From Bolinopsis microptera (taxonomy: Eukaryota > Ctenophora > Tentaculata > Lobata > Bolinopsidae), in NCBI RefSeq assembly GCF_026151205.1, contig NC_087079.1, positions 4,483,230-4,547,229 on the forward strand: 64,000 bases of DNA, read 5' to 3'. Each line of letters starts with the position of its first letter. Positions within the stretch are counted from its first letter, which is position 1. The position numbers were made by a program, and so were the translations under genes. Shown here piece after piece: positions 22,930 through 35,400 of the stretch. Under the pieces are notes generated by a model. That model was not told where the DNA came from. It worked only from the letters and a program-made list of their open reading frames with translations, and searched no databases.

Positions 22930-24260
22930 CAGGTTACAGGTGTTTTCTGTAAATCTCAGAAGCAGCAAGCTCTGTAACTTTACGGAAAAGTTTCTTCTCA
23001 ATTTTGAGAGGCAACAGCTCAAAAGTCAAAACTTTGTAGTTTCGACGAGAAGTTTCTTCTTAAATCTCAGATAAAGCAAGCTTTGTAATCTGCGCTAGAA
23101 GTTTCTTCTCAAATATAAGAGCAGTGTTTGCAAAAAGATACTCTTTAAATATCAGAGGTAGCAAGCTCTGTTGTTTTAGCAAAATGTTTCTTCTCAAATC
23201 TCCGAAGTCATAGGCTCTAGTTTTGATAAGAAGTTTTTACTCACATCGCAGAGCTATACTAGAGGCCACAGACTCTGTAGTTTTGGAGAGAATATTGAGC
23301 AGATTCTCTTTAAATTTCAGAGTTCAGAAGCTCTTAAGGGGGCAGGGGGGGGGTCTTTATGAAATTTCTCTCGAAATTGATTTTATAGTTGTTTCTAATA
23401 GAGGGAAGTGATATCTAACTGCTAATTTTGGTCCCATGGAAAAATATTGTTCCTAGACGAATTTATTGCCAGTCAAAGGTCAGCGCTCATGTGTAATTGT
23501 ATTGCGCGAGCGATTTTCAATCGCGCGCCCTGAAAATCGAGTCTAAAAATCTATCTCCTCATACATTTTTTGAGCAATCGCCTTGAAACTTTCAGGATAT
23601 ATTCTACGGACCATTTAGAAACTTTTGCTCGTTTTAGAATTTCGAGATAGGCCTTTAAAAATTTTGTATTAGATTTTGAAAATCTTGGACCTCTTTTTTT
23701 GACGATTTTTCCAGGTCCAAGATTTTCAAAATGGAATAAAAAATGTTTAAAGGCCTATCTCGAAATTCTAAAACGAGCAAAAGTTTTTAAATGGTCCTTA
23801 GAACATATCCTGAACGTTTCAAGGTGATTGCTCGAAAACTGTAGGAGGAGATAGATTTTTAGACTCGATTTTCAGGGCGCGCGATTGAAAATCGCTCGCG
23901 CAATACAATTATACATGAGCGCTGACCTTTGACTGGCAATAATTTCGTCTAGGAACGATATTTTTCCATGGGACCAAAAGTAGCAGATAGATATCACTCC
24001 CCTCTATTAGAAACAACTATAAAATCAATTTCGAGAGAAATTTCATAAAGACCCCCCCCTGCCCCCTTAAGTTTTGAAAAAAAGTTTCTCCTCAAATTTT
24101 AAGAGGATGCAAGCTCTGTAATCTTGGCGAGAATCTCAGAGGTCTGCACTTTAAGCTCTTTTGTTTTGGCAAGAAGTTGTCCTCAATTCTTAAAAGAAGC
24201 AGGATCTGTAGTTTTAGAGAGGCTTTCTCAGAGGCAGCAATCCCCTGTAGTTTTGACGAG
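22930..24260. repeat. Degenerate 49-bp minisatellite next to the homeobox stop codon, split by an insertion
   Basis: A unit near AAGCTCTGTAGTTTTGACGA, GAAGTTTCTTCTCAAATCTC, AGAGGCAGC is repeated with much divergence at 22930-23333 and again at 24071-24270. The last unit runs up to the stop codon of the homeobox gene on the minus strand (24272-24274), so the repeat forms its 3'UTR side. The fold-back element at 23338-24066 interrupts it. Between 22260 and 22930 I see no gene. Confidence 0.7.
23338..24066. mobile_element. 729-bp near-perfect palindromic (fold-back) element in TTAA
   Basis: Arms of about 355 bp pair almost perfectly around a short loop near 23700. Termini are GGGGGCAGGGGGGGG and its complement, flanked by TTAA on both sides (23334-23337, 24067-24070). 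No ORF. It is inserted into the 49-bp minisatellite, which resumes on the other side. Same terminal style as 21232-21900 and 52491-53858. Confidence 0.85.
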
Positions 24261-24271
24261 GATTGTCCTCC

Positions 24272-27200
24272 TCAAACTTCCGATGTTTCAAGGTCTGCAG
24301 ACTGCATAGAGTTTTGCTCCTGGAGAGCTGACTGAGAATTAGAGTTCTTGTCCATGAGGTCAACCGGGTCGATCTTCCTCTTGCACTTCGCACGTCTGTT
24401 CTGGAACCAGGTCTGAACTGAAATATATGGTATATTAGCATTTTGTTAGCATCTTGTTAACATCTTGTTAACATTTTGTTAACATCTTGTTAACATTTTG
24501 TTAGCATCTTGTTAACATTTTGTTAGCATCTTGTTAGCATCTTGTTAACATTTTGTTAGCATCTTGTTAACATTTTGTTAGCATCTTGTTAACATTTTGT
24601 TAGCATCTTGTTAACATTTTGTTAGCATCTTGATAACATTTTGTTAGCATCTTGTTAACATTTTGTTAGCATCTTGTTAACATTTTGTTAGCATTTTGTT
24701 AGCATCTTATTTCATAGATCTTTCAACATTGCGATGTTTAATGGGGAGCATCAAGACTCAACTTTGTGGAACAGGGCAAATAATTGAACTTTGTAAGCCG
24801 AGAGCCGTGATGGTCCCTAGTCCCTACTAAACACTACAATAGCATTTCGTTAACATTTTGATGGATATTTTTTGAAGATTTATAGTAGTGACTGAGCTTA
24901 TCGTAACGTAAAGTTAAATGGCTGAATTAATAGGAAAATGTGGCTGAACCTTTGGCGGGAAATGGTTGAGATATGTCTAGATTTGGTCAAAATGTCTCCG
25001 GAGTCCGGATTTTGTCCGGCTTTGGTCAACTTGATGAGTTTTTATTCTCCGACTGGAGGATTGCGGTGAAAAATGAGGAGCTTATTTTTTTTGACTGTGG
25101 GTGGTGGGATGGAAAGGCGTGACCATGGCAACGATAAACAATAGGCTCCACTCATAAAGTACGAATTTAGATATCTCTGCAATTAGACAGTGTTGTGTTT
25201 GTCGACTCAACTGCAGTGACTTAGAAGGTGTTGGTTCAACGATTCATTATACGTGACTTCGTGCTCAGATTTCAATTACTGGACAAAAAACATATAAAAT
25301 AGAACAGCTACCGACATATTTAGTCCCACCCGGCATTTTCTTTGATAGCATGAAGTATGTGTTAAAGTATCGTTTAAGTCAATGAAGGGACATGATAATC
25401 GGTAAGTGATTGTTACCCGTCAAACAAACTCCAGGTCACAAGCCAAGCCTCTCCGCTCGGGCAATGATTTCGGTATATTCCTAGTTTTATGATTTGGTGC
25501 CATACAAGTATCACTTTGCTCATCGATAGCTACACGAACCCTAATTTATGAAATTTGATATTTTAAAAGCACGGAAGTTGAACGGCAATGTGTTCAAAAC
25601 ATGAGGGATAGAATAAAAACACATTAAATTGACGTGATCACCACAGTTTCAAAGGACGGGAAATTTCCTCTTTAATTGTTTCACGGCTCAGCACCCCCCA
25701 GCTCAACTCAATTTTAAATCAATTTAACAATGATTTATCTCGCGGTAATTTTGAAATTTCCCATGCTCCACTCTAATCTGCCCGGGGTTACAACCAAACG
25801 TATTCTTAATTGATCACTCAATATAAAGAGGTGGTGGTCAAGGCAAGCTGCTACTATCACTTTGCTATTCCTGTCTGTTAAATCTGTGCAAATGATGATG
25901 TTTTGAGAACTAAAAAGGACCATTTAATGACCCGTAACTTTGTTTACTCAAGACTGGGAAATTGCAAGGAGTGTTTTACTACGTCGCTTATTGGACGGGA
26001 GAATTTTAATGGTCTATTACTTTGGGGCATTTAACTCAATCGTTTCAAACAAAATAGGCGTATAAATATTCAATCTGTAAACTTTAACTTACTTTATAAA
26101 GTTTGCACGACATGGGAAAGAAAGGTCCCGCTTTATTGAAAGTTTGCGGCTGATTGAAGTCTCAAAACATGTACGTGTACCAAATCCATTATCCCGTTCA
26201 TCAAGTGGTCACATTTAATGGATTCCAAGTAGTTACCTTGAACCGGTAAAAATGGATCTTTCCGATTATTCCCGAAGAAGAAATGAACTCTCTCCAAAGA
26301 ACCACCTACGTGGCAGCTGGTTATTTTGGCTTGGAATTATGATTGCCTGCGTGGCGTATTTGTCTCCGATTATTAGGGCAAGAGATATGGCACTGCGGGT
26401 GGAATTTAGGGAAACTCCACTTTCTCCCTAGCTCTACCCCTGTGTTGAGATAAATGCCAATTATTTTGTATTGCTAGGAAATTAGCATTAAAGTTAAAAT
26501 AATGTCAGACAGTGCTATTATCTCAACGTGACTAACGCCAAAGCGATTACCTTATTAAAGTGCTTATAATCGACTGCTCCTAGCTACTGGCACGCCAATT
26601 CAGCACGCCAATCGGTTCCCAGTTCTCGGGCGGGCAGCCAATCAGAGACAAGCATCTTCAGCAGGTGACTCGTTAATCGAGTTGGAGTATCGGTATTTAA
26701 CTTAGTCTGTGATTATCCCATTACTTTTTCGTTGCCCGTCAATCTTCACAAGTGAGGCGATTGAGACAGTGGTTAATAATTTAATAGTTTAATGCATTAG
26801 ACCGCATATAGAGCCGGTCTAGCACGGCTAATAAAATGGAAGTCAGCGTTTAGGAAGGGCTACCAGCAGTCAGTTTGCTGCATCTGTCCAATCAGGGTAC
26901 CTGTGCTCGGTCACGTGGGCCCTATTTCACTTCTTTAAATCAATTTTAAATCCTGTCAAGGCAATTTTAAAAAGCAATCAAGCGGTCAAGACTGGCCGTG
27001 GCAAGCGTAGCCAATCGAAGGTATGGCCTGGGGAATCAGTTAACTCGTTTTGTCGATTATGTAATGGGGTAATGGGGTTATTAGATAAGGAGGTAATGGG
27101 TCAGGTTTAATGACTGTGATTGGTGTGACTAACTCTGATCTCAAACTTAGACTTATCTAATATTAGAAGATCGCTTGAAGGGTTGTAACTGTCGGCTCTA

Positions 27201-30200
27201 GCAGGAAATGTATGTAAAAAGCTTTCAGAAAGTTCGAAGGTTTCACCTTGGGTTTTATGAATGATGGTAAGAAAAATTACCTTGTGTTTCGTTAAGATTG
27301 AGGAGGAAAGCTGTCTCCCGTCGTTTGTGGGGTGAAAGATAGTGCTGTTGCTGGAACAAGGATTCTAATGCCATCAGTTGGAGTTTTGTGAAGATTGTTC
27401 GCACTCGTCGTTGGGAGGTCCCGTTTTTTGTCGTGTAGGGTGTCAGGAGTTCTTGGTACCCTGAGGCAAGAAGTTTTTATAAAAGATGAAATGAATTATA
27501 AAAATCATTGGATAAACAATTAACATCTTAAATATTCAAAGTAAATTTTATTTGACAGTTCACTCGTGATCTGTCATCTGATGTTTCGGTGTCCCTAAAA
27601 TTAATTACACTTGGTAACTTGTTAAAGCATGTACAGATAGATTTCATCAATCAGAAACCTTTTTGAACTATGATGAATTTTAGGATGATCTCATGCTCAA
27701 TAATTTTGTATCCATATTAATGCTTTTTAAACAAAGTTACAAGTACAACGAATTCTTCATGTAGTGCATCCTGGGTTTGGACAGGATATGCCCACGTTTA
27801 AAATATGCCATTTTTATTTATTTTAGGTTATTTTAGTATTCCAATTCTCAATATGGCTAAAATGTTCAAAATCTAGGTTTTATATTGGGTTTATACTCAA
27901 ACTAAACCCACGATAATTCTTTAGTCTGACCTAGATAACAAGTTATATTTTCTCCATTCGAAGTACCTAAGCTCTATTCTGAATACAATTCTCTATTCTG
28001 AATACAATTCTCTATTCTGAATACAATTCTAAGTCGCACATCGCTCGCTTCTCAACTAATCTCAGACTGGCTTCCTCAACTTGTTATTTGCTGGCCCAAC
28101 GCTTCTAACGAGTTGCTCGACAATGAGAACACATCCGGGGCAAGGTCGCTAATTGACCGAAATCACATAACAGTCCCACGTTTTTGTTCACCTTGCTTAT
28201 ATCCCCCACCATAAAACATCACGTCACGTGTCTTATAATCTCGCTCAGATTGGCCGAACAGTTCTCACTGAGTTTCCCATTGGTTGGTTTTGTTTGGGAG
28301 GAAGCTAAGAATCGGTGTGCATACAATCGAATATCGATGATATGATGAGTGGGTGATCCCCCTGTTATAGGAAAGTTAATGGCCTGACCATCGGAGAATT
28401 CATTGTGTTGTTGTGATATTAGAAAATGGAGGAGCGGTCATCACTTAAAGAAGCAATTGGAATGGTTAAGGGAGGACGATGATTTAAAAATTGAATTAGA
28501 CCCGCCAACCCGTTTCGATCGGGTAGTAATAGTGGAGACATTGTCCCGATCATCAAATCGACGAGACCCCAGTTGCAGGAAAGACTCATCCAAGGATCTG
28601 CTTATCTTTAGTGACGACTTGACAAACGAAAATTGGAAGACTTTGAAATGAGACATGATGAGCGGCTGGGCTACCGACACATTTCTATAGTCATAAGCGG
28701 TCTGGGGGTGAGACAAGCAGAACTGGATCCGGGCTCTTGTATCGGAATCACTGTTACTACCGAGGAAACTAGAGAATTGGCTACTCAAATTGTTACGTCT
28801 CGTTTGAGTGGGTACGTTCGTTATATTGAACTTTTGGTCGATGGACTGGTTCAGAGTGGTGATGTTGGTTTCATTATAATTTGGGAATGGGAATGGGAAA
28901 CAGTTGGCTGGTCTGGAAACTGTTTTGTTGCACAGAGGCTTGTAAATCAAGTCTGATTGAATGGAACATTTGAATACTTAAAATTTTGTTGGATAATAAA
29001 GGACAGCTCATAATCTTCAAAGAAACAAAAGGAAACTCCTGTACATACAAGTATGGACATATTTCGAAGATATTTTTAATTTGAAATTGGACACAAATGG
29101 CGGAGTTATGGGCCAAAACCTGGTCATGTGGGTAATTATTTTTGTATGTACTGTAAGTAGGTAGGTAGGATTCCCACCTACTGCAAGTACATTGGGTTGA
29201 TATTGGGCATTTGAACTAGAGTCTAGAGTACAATCAGTAACAATTTGAACAATAAAATGAAAAAATGTCAGTAACAATTCAACTATCAAATGAAAGAATT
29301 TCAGTAACAATTTAACTATCAAATGAAAGAATTTCAATAGGTAACAATTACTAATTAGAACTGTGAAATGAGACGACTTACACTTACTTTCAGCATATTT
29401 TCCGAAATGTGATTGCAACTGAGCATAGGGAGACAGTCCGAGTGTGTAGAGACTTCCCAGAGCTGAAATGTTATTAAACGTTACTCAACATTTTCTTTAT
29501 TTAGTTACTTTTTACTTATTATACACAAATTTGTTGGTGAGTGGAAAACTGATCCGGAATCTGGAGTTCGAAGGTTTACTGTTTCTTCTCTTCCATCTTT
29601 TCTCGTCCATCGGTTTGCAGTTACCATGGTAACCTCTCTTTCTTTGCTCACCATAGCTCGTTTTAAGTTTCGATGACACAAACTTCTTAAATGAACTTTA
29701 AAAAGACAAGAAAATTCCCGCTCCCTTATGGGATGTTCAATATTACACTATCCATTATATGACGTGATATGTTGCACACTGATCACTAGTCAATATTTTA
29801 TTGTTCATTGTTGGCCTTTATCAGAACAACATCTGCACAACGAATGCTGGTACAAAAGAAGCGATTAGCAATCTGATTTTTTACCTCCTTAAATACCATA
29901 GCTTTTGACTTGAACTTGGAATTTGGCTTCGACAAATCATAAGCCAGTTGCGAAGATATTTGAAATCTGGCAGAAGTTCAACTCTAATAGAATCAGAAGT
30001 TGATTTTTGTTGATTATTTCATTTTCACGTATCACAATTAATAGATTTAGAGTCCTATTACATGATTTTCAAACACTTCAATAGAATATTTCAATTTTTA
30101 TCGTTTCAATTACCATAATATGTATATTGTATTTGTATACGTTTCCAGTGCCCATTCAGGTTAAGTATATTGTATTCAGTTTCATTCAATATTAGATCTG

Positions 30201-30916
30201 ACATCACTTTATGCAAGCTCAACTTGATTATTAATCAAACATGAATAAACATGGTAAGTAATTATAGTTACATCGCGAAATATCTCGGTGGTCTTACTCT
30301 TAGTCCTCGTGAATACGTAGCTGTGATTTTAGGAAATTGGCAACAGAAACTTATCATAACAAAAGAAATAAAGATCAAAGAGTGAACAAGGCTAACCTGC
30401 AGCCTGGGCGGGAGGGAGAGTCTGGGTGGGGAGGAAACTTGATAACCTGGAGGAGAAGCCCGGGGCTATAGAGTCCACGTATCTTGGCAGACTGGCTGTC
30501 CAGAGGGGCGGTGTACTTAGACCTGAACAAATTACTTTGGATAAATCTGTGCGTCTCTTTTTCGCCTATTTCCATTTCATCAATACTAAGACAAATATAC
30601 TGGTGACGAAACTGAACGATTTTAATTGATAGCAGTAAGTACAAGTGACTTAGTTTTTTATAGTAAAAATACTCTTAGTTCTACCTTCTTCACAGAAATA
30701 AGGGACTGGAAATATAATGCCTAATAATAAGTACAAATAACACCGAAAAAACTAACCGACAGATATGTTCACTGGAAAACTTGGCGAGTTCTGAGATAGT
30801 GATATAGACTTGTCGGGTGAGACCGAGAGATTGTGGGTCCTCTGAAGTTGGGCCACTAGATCCTTCTCCGGCTCTAAGATATCAGATATGTTGAACGAGC
30901 GTCTCGCGGTTACCAT
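24272..30916 (-). CDS. ANTP-class (NK-like, Msx-related) homeobox transcription factor, five exons
   Basis: DNA-binding regulator acting in the nucleus. Exons on the minus strand: 30916-30757, 30522-30397, 29462-29388, 27460-27281, 24417-24272; every junction is phase 1 and the total is 228 codons. Residues 5-15 hold an eh1-type repressor motif (RSFNISDILE), the Groucho-binding signature of NK-like factors. The middle is Ser/Pro rich (LYTLGLSPYAQLQSHF). The homeodomain lies at about 137-196: RVRTIFTKLQLMALESLF, QQHYLSPHKRRETAF, NLNETQVQTWFQNRRAKCKR. ALE, YLS, ETQV and WFQNRRAKxKR fit Msx; Thr at position 47 and Cys at position 55 (QTWF, AKCK) are unlike canonical Msx, so Bsx, Hex and Vent remain alternatives. 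The intron after homeodomain residue 44 splits the V45 codon. A short tail ends LETSEV. Confidence 0.9.
24431..24712. repeat. 11-bp array beside the acceptor of the last homeobox exon
   Basis: About 25 copies of TTGTTARCATY (often alternating as a 22-bp dimer) lying 14 bp inside the intron from the acceptor at 24418. Read on the gene's strand the units give repeated GCTAACA/GTTAACA, which resemble branch-point sequences. Confidence 0.9.
24713..27280. other. Homeobox intron 4, remainder
   Basis: No exon, ORF of interest or obvious element is seen on either strand. It contains scattered CCAAT/ATTGG boxes around 26590-27010, which may or may not be regulatory. Confidence 0.5.
27461..29387. other. 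Homeobox intron 3
   Basis: It holds three copies of CTCTATTCTGAATACAATT (about 27972-28030) and a degenerate triplet of AACAATTYAACTATCAAATG at 29240-29330. Open frames at 28403-28956 on both strands have no recognisable domain and no splice context, so I do not call them genes. Confidence 0.5.
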
Positions 30917-31130
30917 GGTGAGAATCAATGATTAAGGTCAGGCTGTCGGACAATCGTTAACTACAAAACGTTCAGCAATTTCTGTTGGTACGCGCGCAGT
31001 TCCCTTCCTTACAGCGGGGTGACGTGACGTCACGCGCGTCGTCAAGTCACGTGACCCAGATAATCTGTCACGTGGGGCGCCCACCTGACACGCGCTACCA
31101 GTAACATACTTAAAATTACTCACGTGATTT
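30917..31130 (-). promoter_or_regulatory. Probable promoter region of the homeobox gene
   Basis: Just upstream of the homeobox start, the local sequence turns CpG-rich. It has a full cAMP-response element TGACGTCA at 31025-31032 and three CACGTG E-boxes at 31048-31053, 31069-31074 and 31121-31126. The clustering is seen in the sequence; promoter function is inferred. Confidence 0.45.
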
Positions 31131-32432
31131 ACTTTAATTGTAATGACCCTTAAATCTGTTTCAATTGTTACAAAGATAACCGGAACACGGCCCGCTTTTA
31201 AAATGAAAATATTTCTATTAGCCTGAGCCCTGCTTTGTTTTTAATTAATTTCCGAATTGGGAGTCATACCATAAAATAGGAATTGAACACGGGCCTGGCT
31301 GGAGAGATCCGAGGTCAAAGCAACTCGCTAATTGCTTAATGCAATGATGGGCCGAGTAAAGCGGTTTCCATCATCAAATTACGGTTGTTTGAAACAGTTT
31401 ACATCGGAATCCTACAATAAGCGTTTCCGATCTTCCACAATCAATTATAAATCCTGTTACAGTATTACACGGAATACCGTGCTTGATGAACTTGAAGAGA
31501 TGGGAGAATGGGCAAAAATGCGATTTTTGGGGACGATTTAATCTTGAAATTAGTAATTGCCACGATTTGGAGGATTCCAGGTTCACTCTTTCACTCGATA
31601 TTGTTCTAATTTACCCAGTACTGCCTACCAAATATGTGGCAGACAGAAAAATTCACAAAATAAAATGCTCCAATTATAAATCAAAACACAACAAAATTCA
31701 TTGTTCATACTACAGAGGGCAATCAAAAAACAAATCTTAAGAAAATCAACCGGTCACAGAAATAATTAGTCCTGCTAAATATCTGTAACACCAGATATTA
31801 TAATATGTTTCCTTCACAAACTTTACATTTTATTTTTAACCCGATCTAGAAAGTACTTAAATTTAAACGCAAAAAGCAGTTGACTGTGCGAAAAGTGTCA
31901 TTATTTGTTAAGAAAACTGGAACCTTTAGGTAAATTTACATTTACAGATGCATTGTTGTAATATCAAAGATTTTTAGTAGAAGTGGACTTCATGATTGAT
32001 GAGGAATGAAAACAGTACAACAAACGTTTCGTGACAAAAATGATAGAAAAAAATAAAACTTTGTTCAAGAAAAACTCAAAGAAAATTGGAAACGTGGAAT
32101 CTTAACCTCAGTATACAAACAACGCTACCAAACCTTTCAACAAATTTTTCAATTCAAAAGCGCAATTCAAATCTAACCCGACAATTACTAGAACTAGTGT
32201 GTTACCATAGTTACACTACTAGTTACCATAGCTACTAGCTTAGTAAATAAAAGATCATGCTTAAAAACTTCAATTTAACTCCAAATTGCTCGAAGGTCAT
32301 TTGAACATGTCACCACTTCTTCAACAACAACAACTACAGTTCAATTTGTTAAAACGTTCGCCGCGTCCCGTATTGTCCTGCCCGAACATTCAGGTAAGCT
32401 ATGTGACGTTACAGTAGGAGTAAGAAGGAAAG
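31131..32432. other. Intergenic stretch between homeobox gene and VPS26
   Basis: No gene or repeat is recognised. It should hold distal promoter sequence of the homeobox gene and the 3'UTR of VPS26, both on the minus strand. Confidence 0.5.
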
Positions 32433-35400
32433 TTAGCTGACTTGGTTCTGTTGTATGCTTTCTAAAGCCACTACGCCCCTGTTTTCAGGTTTCAGAGACA
32501 ACGGTGATTTTCTCCACAGCGTGATTTCCTGAGGGTGAGGAAGAGGTTAAGGATAGTTCCGGAACGTTTATGGATTGTGGGCAGAAGATAATGCAAATAT
32601 TTATTTTGATTAACTTTTTCATGTTATTGAATATACCCATTTTGTAACTGTAAACATAAAATTAGGGGTCGTTCACATATATTACGTAATTAGGGGGGTT
32701 CCCAAATCATTATGCTAGTGTAATATTGTATTGGTAAAACTGATAACGGAGCGGGGGTACAAATTATTAAAAAAATTAATAACGTATTATATGTAAACGC
32801 CCCTTAGTACGTTATTTCTAGTTAAATTTTCATAATATACGCCCGCTCAGATTGGTGAGCTTGCACTAAAGAATCTGACAAAGAGCTCTACGTTCTTCAA
32901 TCATTTCGCTACAATTTTTTTCCACCTTTGCATTTATTGTGCGATGACTCGATTTAATGATGTTTTCACTTTTGTCTTCAACTATCGATTAGAAGAGTTG
33001 TGTACATGGACACACCATTGCGGCCAACTGATTACTGTAACTTGCACTCCCCACACGACCACAGACCTCAATTTAGGGTGATATCTTGATCAGTCCTCAA
33101 TTATCTCAACTAACAAGCTATAGATCTTGAAAATTGAGACATTTGTGCGGAGATTAAGAAAATCTAAGGGCTTTTATAAACTATTCACTTGCATGGGGGG
33201 GGGGGGGGGGGGGGCACTTGCATGCTTACTTACACTCCCCCTTAAAATATCAGTTAAAATGTTGCTGACAATCAACACTGAACCGCAGCAACCTAATGTT
33301 AATGATTATAACTTATTATTTTGCGGTGTATGTTTTTGTCTGTGAAACAATGGTACAGATATATGTGTGATCATGCAAAGTGTTTGTTTTAAGGCCGGGA
33401 CCCCGATATCTTCAGTGGGTAGATTAAAACAAAGATTGACATTTGTTTCTAAACATGATTTAACCATTTGAGGATGGTGCATTAGGCTACAGTTTGAGTT
33501 TGAAAGCCAGAGATCAGAAACACTTTATTGGGCCGCAAAATCTAAACGGAAGGACTGGCCCCCAAATCAAAGGCAAAATTAACATATTTTGTCAATTTTC
33601 ATGGTTGACCCACCTCCCGTATTGGAGTGCAACGATTTATCTTCATTGTTTATGATGTTAATTTCACTTCTATTTAACGAAACTTTCCAATCAAGCTCAC
33701 ATTATTTATTATCAGAATATATTTACTGGACAAACCATTTTCCCCTTTCCGAAACCCGGACATTTCGCACAATTATTTTTTGCTGTTTTCTTCCGCGGGC
33801 TCAATCAGTCTCCACTCTCCAGCACTTAACACCAACGTACGTATCGACATAATTTTTAACCGTGATTCCCAACCGCGGCCGCCCGACATGGCATAGGGTC
33901 AAAATGCTTCCCACATCACATATACAGCTCTTGATGATGATTAATCACTCTACACTAAACTGTCACGTGTCTTTTTTAACACTTCCTCTAGGTGGCTCTG
34001 AATGACTATTGGAAACCCTAACCTTCTAATCTGATCCCAACCCTAACCCAATCCCTAACTGAAGCATATGCTCAATGCTGAAACCCTAACCCTAACGAGA
34101 AATTAGACCAACTTCCTTATATGGTCATATATCGTGATCGATACAGTTTGTCGCCGATATCTCGCTAGGGGAGCATTTTAAACCTATGTCATGTGGGGTG
34201 ATTCGGAATCAGCGTTCGAAAATACATCGAATCAGGTAGATTTCAACTGTCAGGGGCACTTCAAAAATCTCGAAGATCGACTGTAGAGGGATTTAGCACG
34301 CCCGTACAGCTCTACCGTTTTCTGATGAAAGTGCTTGAAAACCACTCAAAATTTCGAGATTTTTAAGTACTTTTGTCACTTTTTTGACCAATTTCGCCAT
34401 CTTAGAGTTAAGGGTGGCAAAAGGAGGTTTCTGGGGACCGGTGATTGGTTCTGATTGTTTTCAGATCAGGGACACTGATTGACCCAAAAAATAAAATTGG
34501 ATAACTAGATCAAATATTTCAGAAATGGCCTTTACGCACAGTTGTCAGAAAACAGTAGAACGTGTTGCTACCAGTAGAACGTGTTGCTTACAGTAGAACG
34601 TGTTGGGCATAACAAGTTTTAGCTGTTTTTATACCAATTCCAATTTGGTCAATTTATACCAATTGACCAAAATTTGGTAAATTAATAGGCATGGGGTTGC
34701 GAAAGAAACTAACAGGGGTATCTATGTATGATGTATCCCTCGACGCCAGTCCACAGTCGAATTCGTCTGGCTAGGTAGTACTTAGTAGGTATCATAGGTA
34801 TCAGCTTGAACATCCTCTCAAAATACAAAATTTACGTCTGTCGCGTCTAGCGAGGTGCGCGCGTTTGAACATCATGTAGTCAGATCACGCGCCAGTCTAT
34901 GCGCCAAAATAAATCAACCTTTTACGTTTAAATGTTTTAGCGCTCAACGTCTTATTCGATATCATACTGTGACTGATTGTCCCACGACCGGAACCTTGAT
35001 CCTGAATCTACTTTAAAGTTGTGGTCAGTGGTGTTGAATTATATTAAAATCGCAACTGAATCAGCGGTCACATTAAATGTTCAATAACTTTCACAGCGGC
35101 ACGTTAATCGATTACAAGAATTTTAAATCATGAACTTCCAGCTACCTGTTGTTTGAAATATCTTCGATCTTCTTCGTCCACTAGGACTAAATTGAGGTAA
35201 TATCTGACAGAGAATTTCTTGTTTACATCTTTCATTGTTGGCGTGAGATCGTACGCAGACAAAAACAGTCGGATGGGTATCGATTCACCTGATTGGGGAC
35301 ATACCGTTATTTTCCCTTTACGTCGATCGTAATCTATCTAATACTCCGCCAAATACCACAAGATCCATCATTAAAATTATTTGCCTTAATTACTGCAAAT

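Noticed and set aside
28403-28956. Overlapping frames of 82-169 codons on both strands
   Set aside because: No recognisable domain and located in a homeobox intron without matching splice sites.
34013-34097. Chromosome end
   Set aside because: Only a few degenerate AACCCTAACC copies within a VPS26 intron.
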